In this document: piece after piece, positions 51,501 to 56,776 of the stretch
Numbering within the stretch: position 1 is the stretch's first letter
How the letters are laid out: every line of letters begins with the position of its first letter
From: Macropodus opercularis
Lineage: Eukaryota > Chordata > Actinopteri > Anabantiformes > Osphronemidae
NCBI GenBank assembly: GCA_030770545.1
Contig: CM061091.1
Location: forward strand, 6,938,501 to 7,002,500
Reading direction: 5' to 3'
DNA length: 64,000 nt
Translations under genes and position numbers: made by a program
Notes under the pieces: generated by a model
Database searches by the model: none
The model's input: only the letters and a program-made list of their open reading frames with translations
What the model was told of the DNA's origin: nothing

Positions 51501-54500
51501 GCTAAATTAATGTTTTAGCATTTGATCATCATGTTGTATGTCAAAACTGGTATAAGTGCTGTTTAAATACGTACGAACACGGTCGAGGCTGGACTAAAAT
51601 TCATTAATTGGCTGTTCAGCCTTTTATTACAAATGATCAACAAAGATATCAGCTGCTAGTTATCATTCATGATTCCAAGAATGTTCTTGTGTCTTTTTGC
51701 CCACTAGGTCTGTTGTCCGTCTTGCTGCCAGCCTCTTAACTAAACTAGTGGACAGCCTTGCCCCCAGTATTACTAGTGTTTTAGTTCATGGCAAGCAGGT
51801 AAGTGGACATGCAGCAGGGTCTGAGTAATATTTGTCCTGTTTGCAAGCTGTTGTTTACATTTGGAACATCGGCATGATTTTAATGTTCACTGATTAGAAA
51901 AAAGGGAAATTGGAAATACAGTATATGATCTCAAGCCCCTCATGCTGTCATCCTATGGGAAGTATTAGAGTAGCTGCATGCCCATGCTCATCATCACACT
52001 TTACCTGTATTGTGTGTGTAAATTACTGTAAGCTGCAGTTGTAGCGAGGCTGCCAGCGTGACCTGCAGCGAATCCTAAAACGCACCGGCCACGTGTCTAG
52101 ACGACGCTCCACGTGCCTGCCGATATAGTGTGACCCGTGAATTTGTCTGATGCCACTCCCTCATGCAGGATGAGTTGCAGCGCATCATTTCCTGTCAAGT
52201 GTTATTCAGAGATTAGCCTCCTCTCGAGAGTGTCAGTTATCTTGCCTCATTTTTACCCTTCTGAACAGTTTTAGGCATTTCATTATGCTGAAGTAGCTCA
52301 AGGTGTGAATCTGCATATAGATTGCCTACCGGGGGGGAATGCTGCTTTCAACATGATTGGAAAAGCTGATTTGAAATTTGAGACGGCTGTGTTCCTCTGC
52401 TTACAATAACAGCTCAGTTTGTAGAAATAAAGCGTTACCGCCCTATTTAAGACTATTCGGAATCAAGTTTTTGATTATATTTTTTGTCAGTATTGAAATC
52501 CAACAATGTGTTGAATTCACAGTCGGATTTTTCTAAACTCTCCGAGCTTCAGTTAGAATCAGTTTGGATGTAAAGATGAATGATACATACAAGTCTTCAA
52601 AGTGCTGGATTTCAGCAGCTTCAGGCAAAGATAAAAGTGTGTCCTCTCATCAGGAAGATTGCTGAGGTGTAATTTCCATGAGATGGCTTTTAGAGAGAAC
52701 AAAATACAAAAGAGTAATCTTGTCATTTTTTTTCCGACTCACTTTTATGTGACTCCGGGAGATGAGGCCAATTTTAAAGTGATGGAACAAAGATACTTGT
52801 AGGAATTGCACCTTGGAGGACGTACTGTGTGCACGTTGAAGTCTGCGGGGTACACGTGTCCTGCCCACCTGCAACTGCACACACATACACACCAGTATAT
52901 ATTAACTATTCATATGCACTGCAGAGAACTTCCCAGTCGTGATTGTGTATGGTATATTCTTGTTCTCCTTCTCTGTGTGTGCGCCTGCTAATACCTGTGT
53001 TTCCCAGGTGACCCTCGGCCTATTCGGGCATGAAGAGGAGGTGATCTCCAACCCACTGTCGCCAGGAGTGATCCAGGGCATCATCTACAGCAAGTGCTCC
53101 CTCCACGGTGGCGAGCGGGAGGCTGTTCTTCAGCAGGAGCTGGTCATCCACATCGGCTGGATTATCTCCAACAACCCAGAACTATTCAGCGGCATGCTCA
53201 AAATCAGAGTTGGGTAGGTCACAGTCGGGTTCAGCGGTGCCTGACAACCGTTGCATGCTGCATGAGGCAAGGTGGGCTCATGCAGCATGTGTAAAACTCT
53301 TGCCCTTGTCTTCAGATGTAATAAATACATATTGTGCAGTATGAGCACTGTCTCTGATGGACGTTCATCCCCATATTAGTTCTCTTTGTTAGTTTATCAC
53401 ATCTTCAAATTATGTCAGAGGGGTTCAGATGTGAGATGAATTGAAATCGCCAAAAACAAAGCATGTCTCTGTGAATGTGTGACTTAGTTTAAATTTTTCA
53501 GTGGTTGTTACTTCGTCTCCAGGTGGATTGTGCAGGCCATGAAACACGAGCTGAAGATCAGGGCAGGAGACATGCCACCTCAAGACATCTACCAGCTGTC
53601 TCCCAGCGACATCAAGCAGCTCCTCCTGGACGTCCTGCAGCCTCAGCACACGAGCAGGTGGGGTGTTCTTCAAACATTCCCTCTGGCAAGAATATTATCC
53701 ACACTGTCCCAGGCCCTTCATCACAAATCTGCTTTTGAAGACACTTCTGCTTTCAGTCACTGCATTTACTTTTACTTTTTTTGCATTGATTTCTTTATCT
53801 CCTCCCCATCTTGTCTTCATCCATATCTTATTATCTTCTCCTGCTGCAACCCAGTTTCTCAATGGAAACTATTAAAGTTTTGTCTTATCTTATCTAATCA
53901 CATACACACTGACTCATGAACAGTTTCTTCGTGCACAACAACTAATGTTTTATTTCCCTGTCATCGAGATACGGTTCTGTAGTTTCCGTCTCATTTTGCC
54001 TCAGGTCCTGGCTGAATAGACGTCAGATCGATGGCTCTCTAAACAGGACGCCTCTGGGCTTTTATGATCGTGTGTGGCAGATTCTGGAGAGGACCCCCAA
54101 CGGTATTTTGGTGGCTGGGACTCATCTCCCACAGGTACCTCCCCTGACACAAATACTGTAATGGATAACAGTGACTCTGTGCCACGAGCTGCTGTACAAA
54201 TACAGACCCTCCTGAGACCTGAATGTTTTTTCACAGTACTATTACATACTAGTACGAAGTATGTGAAAATATTGGGATGCAATCTGAATCATTTGATATT
54301 CATAAACGATATTCAACAACTGGCAAGCACAAAAATCTTTATTAGGACGTCTTTATTATATCATCATGCCCTTAAATGGTCCATTTGTTGGTTTAATGTC
54401 TAATGGTTTAATGTATTGTTTTAATAGTGTGTAATAACATGGCTGAATGACAACTGCTGCACACTGAGACTTAGAATGACGAGTGTCGATACACACATAC

Positions 54501-55491
54501 AGCAGCTGATATGTTCACGAAAGTCTCTTGTCATTTTTCTTTAGCAACCCACTCTGTCAGATATGACCATGTACGAGATGAACTTCTCGCTGCTGGTGGA
54601 GGACACACTGAAGAACATTGTCCTGCCAGAGTACAGACAAATCATAGTGGAGGTAAACAGAGCGCATAGAAACAATGCAGTAAAAATAATCACTGACTTC
54701 GCCGCGTTTTGGAAGCACTGTCGCTTGTCCACATTTAAGGAGAAGAGACTCATTTTCTAGCAGTTAATTTTTTGTGTCAGTGTTTGCTTTGAAGTTTGGA
54801 AACATCAGCTCTATAGATTGTTGCTCTGTGTTTAATTAGTGACAGCTCTGTCTTATCTCTATGTGCATAGTTGCTTATGGTGGTGTCAATAGTGCTGGAG
54901 AGAAATCCAGAGCTGGAGTTTAGCGACAAAGTGGATCTGGACGGTCTGGTGAAAGAAGCCTTTAACGATTTCCAGAGGGACCGCAGCCGCTTTGAAGGAA
55001 CAGAGAAACAGGTAGTGTGACTTCACGCTTGGCTGACCTGAGTAGCTGCCACAAAATGAATCTAATCACCTTTCTAAATTGATGTGCTGCCAGACTTAAC
55101 TGAACCGAGCTTCCAGCCATACACCGATAATTTAACTAAGGGGTTAGTTTAATTAAATGGTGTTTAATGCATGATACTATCATTTTCCAGTTGAGTAGAG
55201 CCTTATTAAATGTGTGAGATATAATCTTTCTAGGATGTTTTTATTGTAGTATCAAATTCCCAAACTGTGTTTTCATACTTCCATAGATTGCTTGTTAACA
55301 TGTTCCAAAATCCATAAAGACATTTTGAGTTGTTAAATGTGCATTTGTCCCAGGACAACATGGAAGCTTTCTACAACACGCCTCCAATGGGAAAGAGAGG
55401 CACCTCCAGCTACTTGACTAAGGCTGTAATGATCCTGCTGTTGCAAGGAGATGTCAAGCCCTGCAAGGACGACCCGTGCTCTGTCAGTTAG
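798..55491 (+). CDS. phkb: Phosphorylase b kinase regulatory subunit beta, 3' part of gene (28 exons seen, 5' end missing)
   Basis: Join of exons e1-e28 (listed separately), using either e22a or e22b. The join gives one leading base, 991 codons and TAG. It matches vertebrate PHKB from about human residue 103 to the C-terminus without a gap, as recalled from memory. PHKB is the non-catalytic beta subunit of cytosolic phosphorylase kinase, which holds the gamma kinase in check and is relieved by PKA phosphorylation and Ca2+. The N-terminal half is glucoamylase-like (GH15 fold). The C-terminal part, about visible residues 820-970, is the PHKA/PHKB C-terminal domain. Signature pieces include [56 protein letters not shown] and [18 protein letters not shown] paralogs differ clearly at these places. 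All introns are GT-AG and every phase matches. Promoter, start codon and the first about 100 residues lie upstream of the window. Confidence 0.97.
1988..2035 (+). repeat. (CA)24 microsatellite
   Basis: Uninterrupted CA dinucleotides, 48 bases, typical of fish introns. Confidence 0.98.
2118..2335 (+). repeat. purine-rich low-complexity tract
   Basis: GA/GGA-rich stretch just downstream of the CA repeat. It keeps several frames free of stops, which produces spurious long open frames on both strands. Confidence 0.6.
2828..2935 (+). CDS. phkb: phkb exon e2
   Basis: 36 codons, phase 0 to 0 (residues 34-69), [18 protein letters not shown] then [18 protein letters not shown]. Strong CT-rich acceptor ending gccag. 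The donor gtcagc is weaker than consensus. The join e1-e2 reads QAQK-VEQF, as in mammalian PHKB. Confidence 0.96.
2936..3531 (+). other. phkb: intron e2-e3 (0.6 kb)
   Basis: Unique-looking sequence with no repeat or coding signal seen. Confidence 0.85.
3532..3612 (+). CDS. phkb: phkb exon e3
   Basis: 27 codons, phase 0 to 0 (residues 70-96), [18 protein letters not shown] then LQIIYNTDE, a hydrophobic helix of the glucoamylase-like fold. Acceptor ctacag, donor gtaaac. Confidence 0.96.
3613..6586 (+). other. phkb: intron e3-e4 (3.0 kb)
   Basis: Contains T-rich runs, a composite (TC)n(CA)n microsatellite at 6034-6096 and an AT-rich but complex segment at about 5080-5460 with several TAAT cores that looks like a possible conserved non-coding element. 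No coding exon seen. Confidence 0.8.
6034..6096 (+). repeat. composite (TC)n(CA)n microsatellite
   Basis: TC dinucleotides with one interruption (ctgtct) run into about 17 CA units at 6063-6096. Confidence 0.95.
6587..6702 (+). CDS. phkb: phkb exon e4
   Basis: 38 codons plus two bases (residues 97-134, Ser135 split), [20 protein letters not shown] then [38 protein letters not shown] across the e4-e5 join is a near-exact family signature. Acceptor catgcag, donor gtcagt. Confidence 0.97.
8105..8225 (+). promoter_or_regulatory. candidate intronic enhancer-like motif cluster
   Basis: Within 120 bases lie TAATTAG (8111-8117), CCAATTAA (8149-8156), the POU octamer ATGCAAAT (8165-8172) and a forkhead-type GTAAACAA (8211-8218). 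The motifs are visible. Regulatory function is inference, since such sites also occur by chance in AT-rich DNA. Confidence 0.25.
8653..8910 (+). mobile_element. degenerate non-LTR retrotransposon (LINE) endonuclease remnant
   Basis: A translated segment carries VTIVGDIN (GDIN at 8758-8769), then a short spacer to a Thr-Pro-Gly motif and LDH at 8854-8862. This order matches the VAGDFN...TRG...LDH part of L2/CR1-type LINE endonucleases. After the stop at 8863, the +1 frame reads [11 protein letters not shown] (8876-8908), like the following DAYKAV...LG motif. One frameshift and a stop make it a fossil fragment. The family assignment is from memory of the motif order. No reverse transcriptase part was seen. 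Confidence 0.5.
9949..10012 (+). CDS. phkb: phkb exon e5
   Basis: One base completing Ser135, then 21 codons (residues 136-156), [20 protein letters not shown] ending in Gln. Acceptor ctttgcag, donor gtattt. Identical in length and phase to expectation for PHKB. Confidence 0.97.
10013..12792 (+). other. phkb: intron e5-e6 (2.8 kb)
   Basis: Contains a (TG)13 tract at 10973-10999, an acceptor-like pyrimidine tract ending at 10804 with no usable donor after it, and AT-rich filler. No exon supported. Confidence 0.8.
10973..10999 (+). repeat. (TG)13 microsatellite
   Basis: Uninterrupted TG dinucleotides. Confidence 0.95.
12793..12888 (+). CDS. phkb: phkb exon e6
   Basis: 32 codons, phase 0 to 0 (residues 157-188), [20 protein letters not shown] then [12 protein letters not shown]. 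Matches the conserved strand/helix of the glucoamylase-like domain. Acceptor tctgcag, donor gtgagt. Confidence 0.97.
12889..14310 (+). other. phkb: intron e6-e7 (1.4 kb)
   Basis: No repeat or RNA gene recognised. A short AT-rich segment at about 13860-13960 is complex in sequence. It ends in a T-rich acceptor at 14287-14310. Confidence 0.8.
14311..14508 (+). CDS. phkb: phkb exon e7
   Basis: 66 codons, phase 0 to 0 (residues 189-254). Contains [20 protein letters not shown] and [20 protein letters not shown], ending YYKPAEMK. The RFLRDGY-type motif is shared by PHKA and PHKB. The flanking residues are PHKB-like. Acceptor ggcag, donor gtacct. Confidence 0.97.
14509..18409 (+). other. phkb: intron e7-e8 (3.9 kb)
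   Basis: Includes a 9-bp inverted repeat at 14979-15027 and a complex segment at about 16490-16960 that lacks stops over long stretches of the minus strand but resembles no known protein. T-runs occur at about 17360 and 17420. No exon recognised. Confidence 0.75.
14979..15027 (+). repeat. inverted repeat, 9-bp arms
   Basis: Arms tcagcggct (14979-14987) and agccgctga (15019-15027) are exact reverse complements around a 31-base AT-rich loop. The loop itself has taatg/catta arms. Confidence 0.85.
18410..18467 (+). CDS. phkb: phkb exon e8
   Basis: 19 codons plus one base (residues 255-273, Gly274 split), [19 protein letters not shown]. The same segment in mammals is near identical (IECEFPIFF). 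Acceptor cttcgcag, donor gtaagc. Confidence 0.96.
18468..19254 (+). other. phkb: intron e8-e9 (0.8 kb)
   Basis: AT-rich, with no repeat or coding signal seen. Confidence 0.85.
19255..19332 (+). CDS. phkb: phkb exon e9
   Basis: Two bases, 25 codons, one base (residues 275-299), [20 protein letters not shown] then FQSYE. The FRGN..QV.EYQ pattern is the PHKB form. This is one of the more divergent exons towards its 3' end. Acceptor gtgcag, donor gtgagt. Confidence 0.95.
19333..20623 (+). other. phkb: intron e9-e10 (1.3 kb)
   Basis: Contains an AT-rich, motif-dense stretch at about 19790-19915 (several ATTAAT cores) that could be a conserved non-coding element. No exon seen. Confidence 0.75.
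20624..20782 (+). CDS. phkb: phkb exon e10
   Basis: Two bases, 52 codons, one base (residues 301-352). Contains [34 protein letters not shown] and [20 protein letters not shown] and SGRDGK..LWGQALY are shared phosphorylase-kinase regulatory-subunit motifs. Acceptor cgcccag, donor gtatga. Confidence 0.97.
21020..21114 (+). CDS. phkb: phkb exon e11
   Basis: Two bases completing Val353, then 31 codons (residues 354-384), [20 protein letters not shown] then [11 protein letters not shown]. Separated from e10 by only 237 bases. The donor gttcgc departs from consensus and opens the largest intron of the window. Confidence 0.96.
22161..22250 (+). other. candidate cassette exon inside phkb (unproven)
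   Basis: A 90-base segment lies between a strong acceptor (pyrimidine-rich tract ending cctttgcag at 22152-22160) and a donor-like gag/gtacat at 22248-22256. It is phase 0 at both ends, as needed between e11 and e12, and stays open for 30 codons rich in Arg, Glu and Cys. Remembered mammalian PHKB has no insert here. The pocket is CpG-rich and open in other frames too, so it may be chance. Confidence 0.25.
22747..22760 (+). repeat. poly-G run
   Basis: More than ten consecutive G bases within a G-rich context. Similar runs occur near 31121 and 59565. Confidence 0.8.
23359..23560 (+). repeat. degenerate teleost-type dispersed repeat, two tandem units
   Basis: Two related units begin with atatctcag (23359) and atatcccag (23481), 122 bases apart, each followed by a similar accttgaggg/gccttaaagg stretch. 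Between them lies aggtcaaggtcactgtga, a phrase I recall from a common fish intergenic repeat. The family name is not certain. Confidence 0.5.
31100..31130 (+). repeat. poly-T run followed by poly-G run
   Basis: About 17 T bases, then gagt, then about 10 G bases. Confidence 0.85.
31829..32314 (+). repeat. long purine-rich tract (about 490 bp)
   Basis: Irregular AGGA/GAAA/GGAAGG sequence with few pyrimidines on the + strand. The complementary strand has long Ser/Phe/Leu-rich open frames that are a by-product of composition, not genes. Confidence 0.75.
32849..32872 (+). repeat. (AC)12 microsatellite
   Basis: Uninterrupted AC dinucleotides. Confidence 0.95.
35433..35468 (+). repeat. (GT)18 microsatellite
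   Basis: Uninterrupted GT dinucleotides. Confidence 0.95.
37707..37762 (+). CDS. phkb: phkb exon e12
   Basis: 18 codons plus two bases (residues 385-402, Arg403 split), [18 protein letters not shown]. It follows e11 directly in mammalian PHKB (SNQ-GP.END), so no ordinary exon is missing from the 16.6 kb intron. Acceptor tttcacag, donor gtaagc. Confidence 0.96.
37763..38425 (+). other. phkb: intron e12-e13 (0.66 kb)
   Basis: Contains a short (TG)n tract at about 38167-38187 and T-rich sequence. No other feature. Confidence 0.85.
38426..38519 (+). CDS. phkb: phkb exon e13
   Basis: One base, then 31 codons (residues 404-434), [20 protein letters not shown] then [11 protein letters not shown]. 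Almost invariant between fish and mammals. Acceptor gtgcag, donor gtaaca. Confidence 0.97.
39880..40300 (+). repeat. pyrimidine-rich low-complexity region
   Basis: C/T-biased with recurring ctgtc, cctct and cacctctgtc-like words. It keeps one + strand frame open for 177 codons (39767-40300), but the Ser/Pro/Leu-rich product looks compositional and resembles no known protein. Confidence 0.5.
41233..41401 (+). mobile_element. tRNA-derived SINE copy, teleost type
   Basis: The head (acacagtggttta... then gttgaatcctgaattcaa) resembles a decayed tRNA-like promoter region. The end carries tgtaagtctctctggataac followed by agcatctgct (41358-41387) and an A-run. This closely follows the common fish SINE tail that reads TGTAAGTCGCT.TGGATAA.AGC.TCTGCT. 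Target-site duplications were not clear. Recognition is from memory of the tail. Confidence 0.65.
43774..43857 (+). CDS. phkb: phkb exon e14
   Basis: 28 codons, phase 0 to 0 (residues 435-462), [20 protein letters not shown] then [22 protein letters not shown] is a family signature. Acceptor ccgcag, donor gtacat. Confidence 0.97.
43858..44979 (+). other. phkb: intron e14-e15 (1.1 kb)
   Basis: Contains an interrupted TG repeat at 44907-44957 just before the e15 acceptor. Nothing else recognised. Confidence 0.85.
44907..44957 (+). repeat. interrupted (TG)n/(GGGTG) repeat
   Basis: TG dinucleotides interrupted by gggtgggtg units, ending about 20 bases before the e15 acceptor AG. Confidence 0.85.
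44980..45084 (+). CDS. phkb: phkb exon e15
   Basis: 35 codons, phase 0 to 0 (residues 463-497), [20 protein letters not shown] then [15 protein letters not shown]. Near identical to mammals. Acceptor ccctccag, donor gtaagt. Confidence 0.97.
45085..45515 (+). other. phkb: intron e15-e16 (0.43 kb) ending in a long TG repeat
   Basis: The last 84 bases before the acceptor CAG are pure TG. A branch-point-like cactgac lies at 45406-45412, before the repeat, and no AG occurs between it and the acceptor. Confidence 0.85.
45429..45512 (+). repeat. (TG)42 microsatellite abutting the e16 acceptor
   Basis: 84 uninterrupted bases of TG directly followed by cag (45513-45515) and the first base of e16. 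This is the longest microsatellite in the window and forms the whole region where a polypyrimidine tract normally sits. Confidence 0.98.
45516..45598 (+). CDS. phkb: phkb exon e16
   Basis: 27 codons plus two bases (residues 498-524, Lys525 split), [20 protein letters not shown] then LIREDNI. The 83-bp length is not a multiple of three, so skipping it shifts the frame and reaches a TGA in e18. The acceptor is made of TG repeat plus CAG. The donor gtaata is moderate. Confidence 0.96.
45599..46175 (+). other. phkb: intron e16-e17 (0.58 kb)
   Basis: T/C-rich first half and an A-run at about 46126-46138. No other feature seen. Confidence 0.85.
46176..46266 (+). CDS. phkb: phkb exon e17
   Basis: One base, then 30 codons (residues 526-555), [20 protein letters not shown] then [10 protein letters not shown]. 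Matches mammalian PHKB closely. Acceptor caccag, donor gtttgt. Confidence 0.97.
46267..47937 (+). other. phkb: intron e17-e18 (1.7 kb)
   Basis: AT-rich, with an ATA/TAA trinucleotide repeat at 46941-46979. No coding or RNA signal. Confidence 0.85.
46941..46979 (+). repeat. (TAA)n trinucleotide repeat
   Basis: About 13 TAA/ATA units with one C interruption. Confidence 0.95.
47938..47996 (+). CDS. phkb: phkb exon e18
   Basis: 19 codons plus two bases (residues 556-574, Glu575 split), [34 protein letters not shown] is invariant in remembered mammalian sequence. The end of the exon is one residue shorter than human. Acceptor tttttag, donor gtaaga. Confidence 0.96.
48210..48372 (+). CDS. phkb: phkb exon e19, with basic phosphorylation-like segment
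   Basis: One base, then 54 codons (residues 576-629). [20 protein letters not shown] is followed by [15 protein letters not shown]. In mammals the equivalent KVKRQSSTP segment is a PKA site of the beta subunit. Here the first Ser is Thr597, while Ser598 is kept. The rest of the exon is poorly conserved linker. The acceptor gtgtgtgtag is again TG-rich, the donor is gtgagt. Confidence 0.95.
48373..49250 (+). other. phkb: intron e19-e20 (0.88 kb)
   Basis: AT-rich unique-looking sequence with no feature seen. Confidence 0.85.
49251..49332 (+). CDS. phkb: phkb exon e20
   Basis: 27 codons plus one base (residues 630-656), [20 protein letters not shown] then PDFLAKD. C.LASQA.L.GILL.REGP.F is the PHKB form. 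Acceptor ctgcacag, donor gtgagt. Confidence 0.96.
49430..49487 (+). CDS. phkb: phkb exon e21
   Basis: Two bases, 18 codons, two bases (residues 658-675, Trp676 split), [18 protein letters not shown]. It lies 97 bases after e20. It ends in phase 2 (TG), which both alternative next exons complete with G to give Trp. The donor gtctga is weak, fitting a regulated junction. Confidence 0.95.
49728..49818 (+). CDS. phkb: phkb alternative exon e22a (mutually exclusive with e22b)
   Basis: One base, then 30 codons (residues 677-706), [20 protein letters not shown] then [10 protein letters not shown]. It corresponds to the LAVRYGAAFTQKF-type exon of mammalian PHKB, one of a known mutually exclusive pair. 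The acceptor (ggctgaactgtag) has almost no pyrimidine tract and the donor is gtaatt, so its sites look weak. Confidence 0.95.
49819..51707 (+). other. phkb: intron between alternative exons e22a and e22b (1.9 kb)
   Basis: Contains a GCTA-type repeat at 49873-49906, an AT-rich palindromic stretch at about 50055-50098, an A-rich run at about 50910-50930 and short CA/TG runs at about 51167-51181 and 51292-51303. It is too long for simple steric exclusion of the two exons. Confidence 0.85.
49873..49906 (+). repeat. imperfect (GCTA)n repeat, self-complementary
   Basis: Alternating gcta/gctagctggctagc units. GCTAGC is palindromic, so the tract can fold back on itself. It lies 54 bases after the e22a donor. 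Confidence 0.8.
51708..51798 (+). CDS. phkb: phkb alternative exon e22b (mutually exclusive with e22a)
   Basis: One base, then 30 codons, [20 protein letters not shown] then [10 protein letters not shown]. Same length (91 bp) and phases as e22a and 17 of 30 residues identical, so it arose by exon duplication. It matches the SVVRRAASLLSK-type exon of mammals. It has a strong T-rich acceptor (tttttgcccactag) and a perfect donor gtaagt. Confidence 0.95.
51799..53007 (+). other. phkb: intron e22b-e23 (1.2 kb)
   Basis: Nothing recognised beyond a short G-run near 52331. Confidence 0.85.
53008..53213 (+). CDS. phkb: phkb exon e23
   Basis: 68 codons plus two bases (residues 707-774), the longest exon here. 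Contains [40 protein letters not shown] and [13 protein letters not shown]. Joining it directly to e21 gives UGG-UGA, an immediate stop. Acceptor ttcccag, donor gtaggt. Confidence 0.97.
53214..53522 (+). other. phkb: intron e23-e24 (0.31 kb)
   Basis: No feature seen. Confidence 0.85.
53523..53657 (+). CDS. phkb: phkb exon e24
   Basis: One base, 44 codons, two bases (residues 776-819). [20 protein letters not shown] then [20 protein letters not shown] and QHTS. YQLSPS..KQLLLD.LQP is conserved in PHKA and PHKB. Acceptor gtctccag, donor gtgggg (weak after +4). Confidence 0.96.
53658..54004 (+). other. phkb: intron e24-e25 (0.35 kb)
   Basis: T/C-rich sequence with no feature seen. In-frame reading continues briefly past the donor but is not conserved. 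Confidence 0.85.
54005..54134 (+). CDS. phkb: phkb exon e25
   Basis: One base completing Arg820, then 43 codons (residues 821-863), [20 protein letters not shown] then [20 protein letters not shown] and LPQ. Start of the conserved C-terminal domain. [21 protein letters not shown] is diagnostic. Acceptor gcctcag, donor gtacct. Confidence 0.97.
54135..54544 (+). other. phkb: intron e25-e26 (0.41 kb)
   Basis: AT-rich, with no feature seen. Confidence 0.85.
54545..54652 (+). CDS. phkb: phkb exon e26
   Basis: 36 codons, phase 0 to 0 (residues 864-899), [20 protein letters not shown] then [16 protein letters not shown]. Conserved C-terminal domain. Acceptor ttctttag, donor gtaaac. Confidence 0.97.
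54871..55011 (+). CDS. phkb: phkb exon e27
   Basis: 47 codons, phase 0 to 0 (residues 900-946), [20 protein letters not shown] then [20 protein letters not shown] and FEGTEKQ. Conserved C-terminal domain. Acceptor atgtgcatag, donor gtagtg. Confidence 0.97.
55012..55353 (+). other. phkb: intron e27-e28 (0.34 kb)
   Basis: AT-rich, with no feature seen. Confidence 0.85.
55354..55491 (+). CDS. phkb: phkb terminal coding exon e28
   Basis: 45 codons plus TAG (residues 947-991). [20 protein letters not shown] then [20 protein letters not shown] and PCSVS. It ends Cys-Ser-Val-Ser, a CaaX-type end with Cys at position -4 and terminal Ser, as in mammals (CLIS-like). Farnesylation of the mammalian alpha and beta subunits has been reported. 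Here it is an inference. Acceptor tgtcccag. Confidence 0.97.
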   Translation, partial: DNMEAFYNTPPMGKRGTSSYLTKAVMILLLQGDVKPCKDDPCSVS

Positions 55492-55940
55492 ATTTACAGC
55501 GCTGTGACCCCTAATCCGAGCCTGCTGCAGTGTAGTTATTAAATGGTCCAGCAAGGACCGCTCAGTATCCATCATATGCATTCAGAACACTGTAACCTCT
55601 ACAGTCTTCCATCTGCCAGTCTCAACTCACTGCTCCAAGCTATGTCAAAATATTCCATAGCTTTGAGTAACTAACATTTTTCAATTTCCCCAATGAAGGA
55701 AATATCTCCTCCTATTAGTTAGTTTAGCATAGCTTAGCCTATACTGAATAGCAAGTATAGCTATCCTAGACAGAGGAAGAATCTGTAATGATAAGCTAAC
55801 TGGCTGTTTCGCGTTTACCACCCAGATAAGTAATTTATATCAATCTTCTCAACCAATTCTCTTTAGGAATTTGAATTAGCAGATTTCACCAGTTGTCTAT
55901 TTAAAAATATATATGAATAAATGATTTATTTAACTTTTTC
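55492..55940 (+). other. phkb: probable phkb 3' UTR
   Basis: Follows the stop in the terminal exon. AT-rich. The end is not known. An early ATTAAA (55538-55543) and an AATAAA (55916-55921) are the first candidate poly(A) signals. Confidence 0.5.
55916..55921 (+). terminator. phkb: candidate poly(A) signal AATAAA
   Basis: First canonical AATAAA after the stop, followed by T-rich sequence (tttatttaactttttc). ATTAAA at 55538-55543 is an alternative only about 47 bases after the stop, and further AATAAA copies lie downstream (e.g. 57027). Confidence 0.4.
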
Positions 55941-56741
55941 AAATGCAATGTACTGTAACCGTTATTTAGAAATACATGTGAGTGAAAAATGTATATTGAA
56001 CTTCACCAGCAATAACCACCCTGTTACAGTCCATAATGTTCAGTGAGCAGAAATAAGCTGTGAATTCAGCCATTATTTCATACTGGAGTCATAAAACACA
56101 GCTTAGCCTTTTATTGCTTTACTGCTATTACACACTGTGAGTCTTTAGCCTTACAGAATTTGAGATTTCTTTTTGTGACATACAGTTTGTTGTGCTTTAA
56201 AATTCACAGATGTTTATGGGTGTTTGTCCTCTTGCCTCCATGCATGCACCACCTGTTGCATGACAATAGGTACTGTTGGCCACATGCTCCATGACAGAAC
56301 GTTACATTCTGCAGAATAGTGTTTGTGAGAGGCTCGTTTTGCACAACAGGGCTCTGCATGACAATGACTACTGCTCATCTACAGTCCTGCGACTGAGAAC
56401 CCTCTAGAAAGTGCTGCAGCAGAAAAGATGTTTGCCTCATATAAAGACTCACTCTGACGTATTTTACAGGGTGCTTGCCTCTCAAAAAGGCATCTCTGTG
56501 ATGAGTTCATTCAAGGCTCTCGTCATTTGCGTGTGTGTGTGTTTTTTGGAGGGAAGAATTTTTAACTCAAAACTGTTTCAATGAGTAAAGGTATTGTAGA
56601 ATCCATATATTATTTCCTTTGTCACTTTATTCTTCTATTTAGAAAGTGTTGATTTGAAAGTAATTTAGTTATTATGCAGCTGTATTCATCCTGCAAATCT
56701 ATATGATAAAAAAAAACAGGAATGTCCTGCGTGTTGGATAA

Positions 56742-56776
56742 GACGGCAGCAAAAACAGAGCGTGATTGCTGCCGTC
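56742..56776 (+). repeat. inverted repeat, 11-bp GC-rich arms
   Basis: Arms gacggcagcaa (56742-56752) and ttgctgccgtc (56766-56776) are exact reverse complements around a 13-base loop, so a stable hairpin is possible in RNA or DNA. It lies 1.25 kb beyond the phkb stop and is not followed by a T-run, so it is not a bacterial-type terminator. Confidence 0.85.

Noticed and set aside
798..55491. PHKA (alpha subunit) instead of PHKB
   Set aside because: The linker, the e22a/e22b pair, [14 protein letters not shown] and the C-terminus all follow the beta subunit. Segments such as [14 protein letters not shown] and GPIENDVV are PHKB-like, not PHKA-like.
56742..56776. Hairpin considered as a rho-i[22 protein letters not shown] miRNA
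   Set aside because: There is no T-run after it in a eukaryotic context, and the arms are too short for a miRNA precursor.
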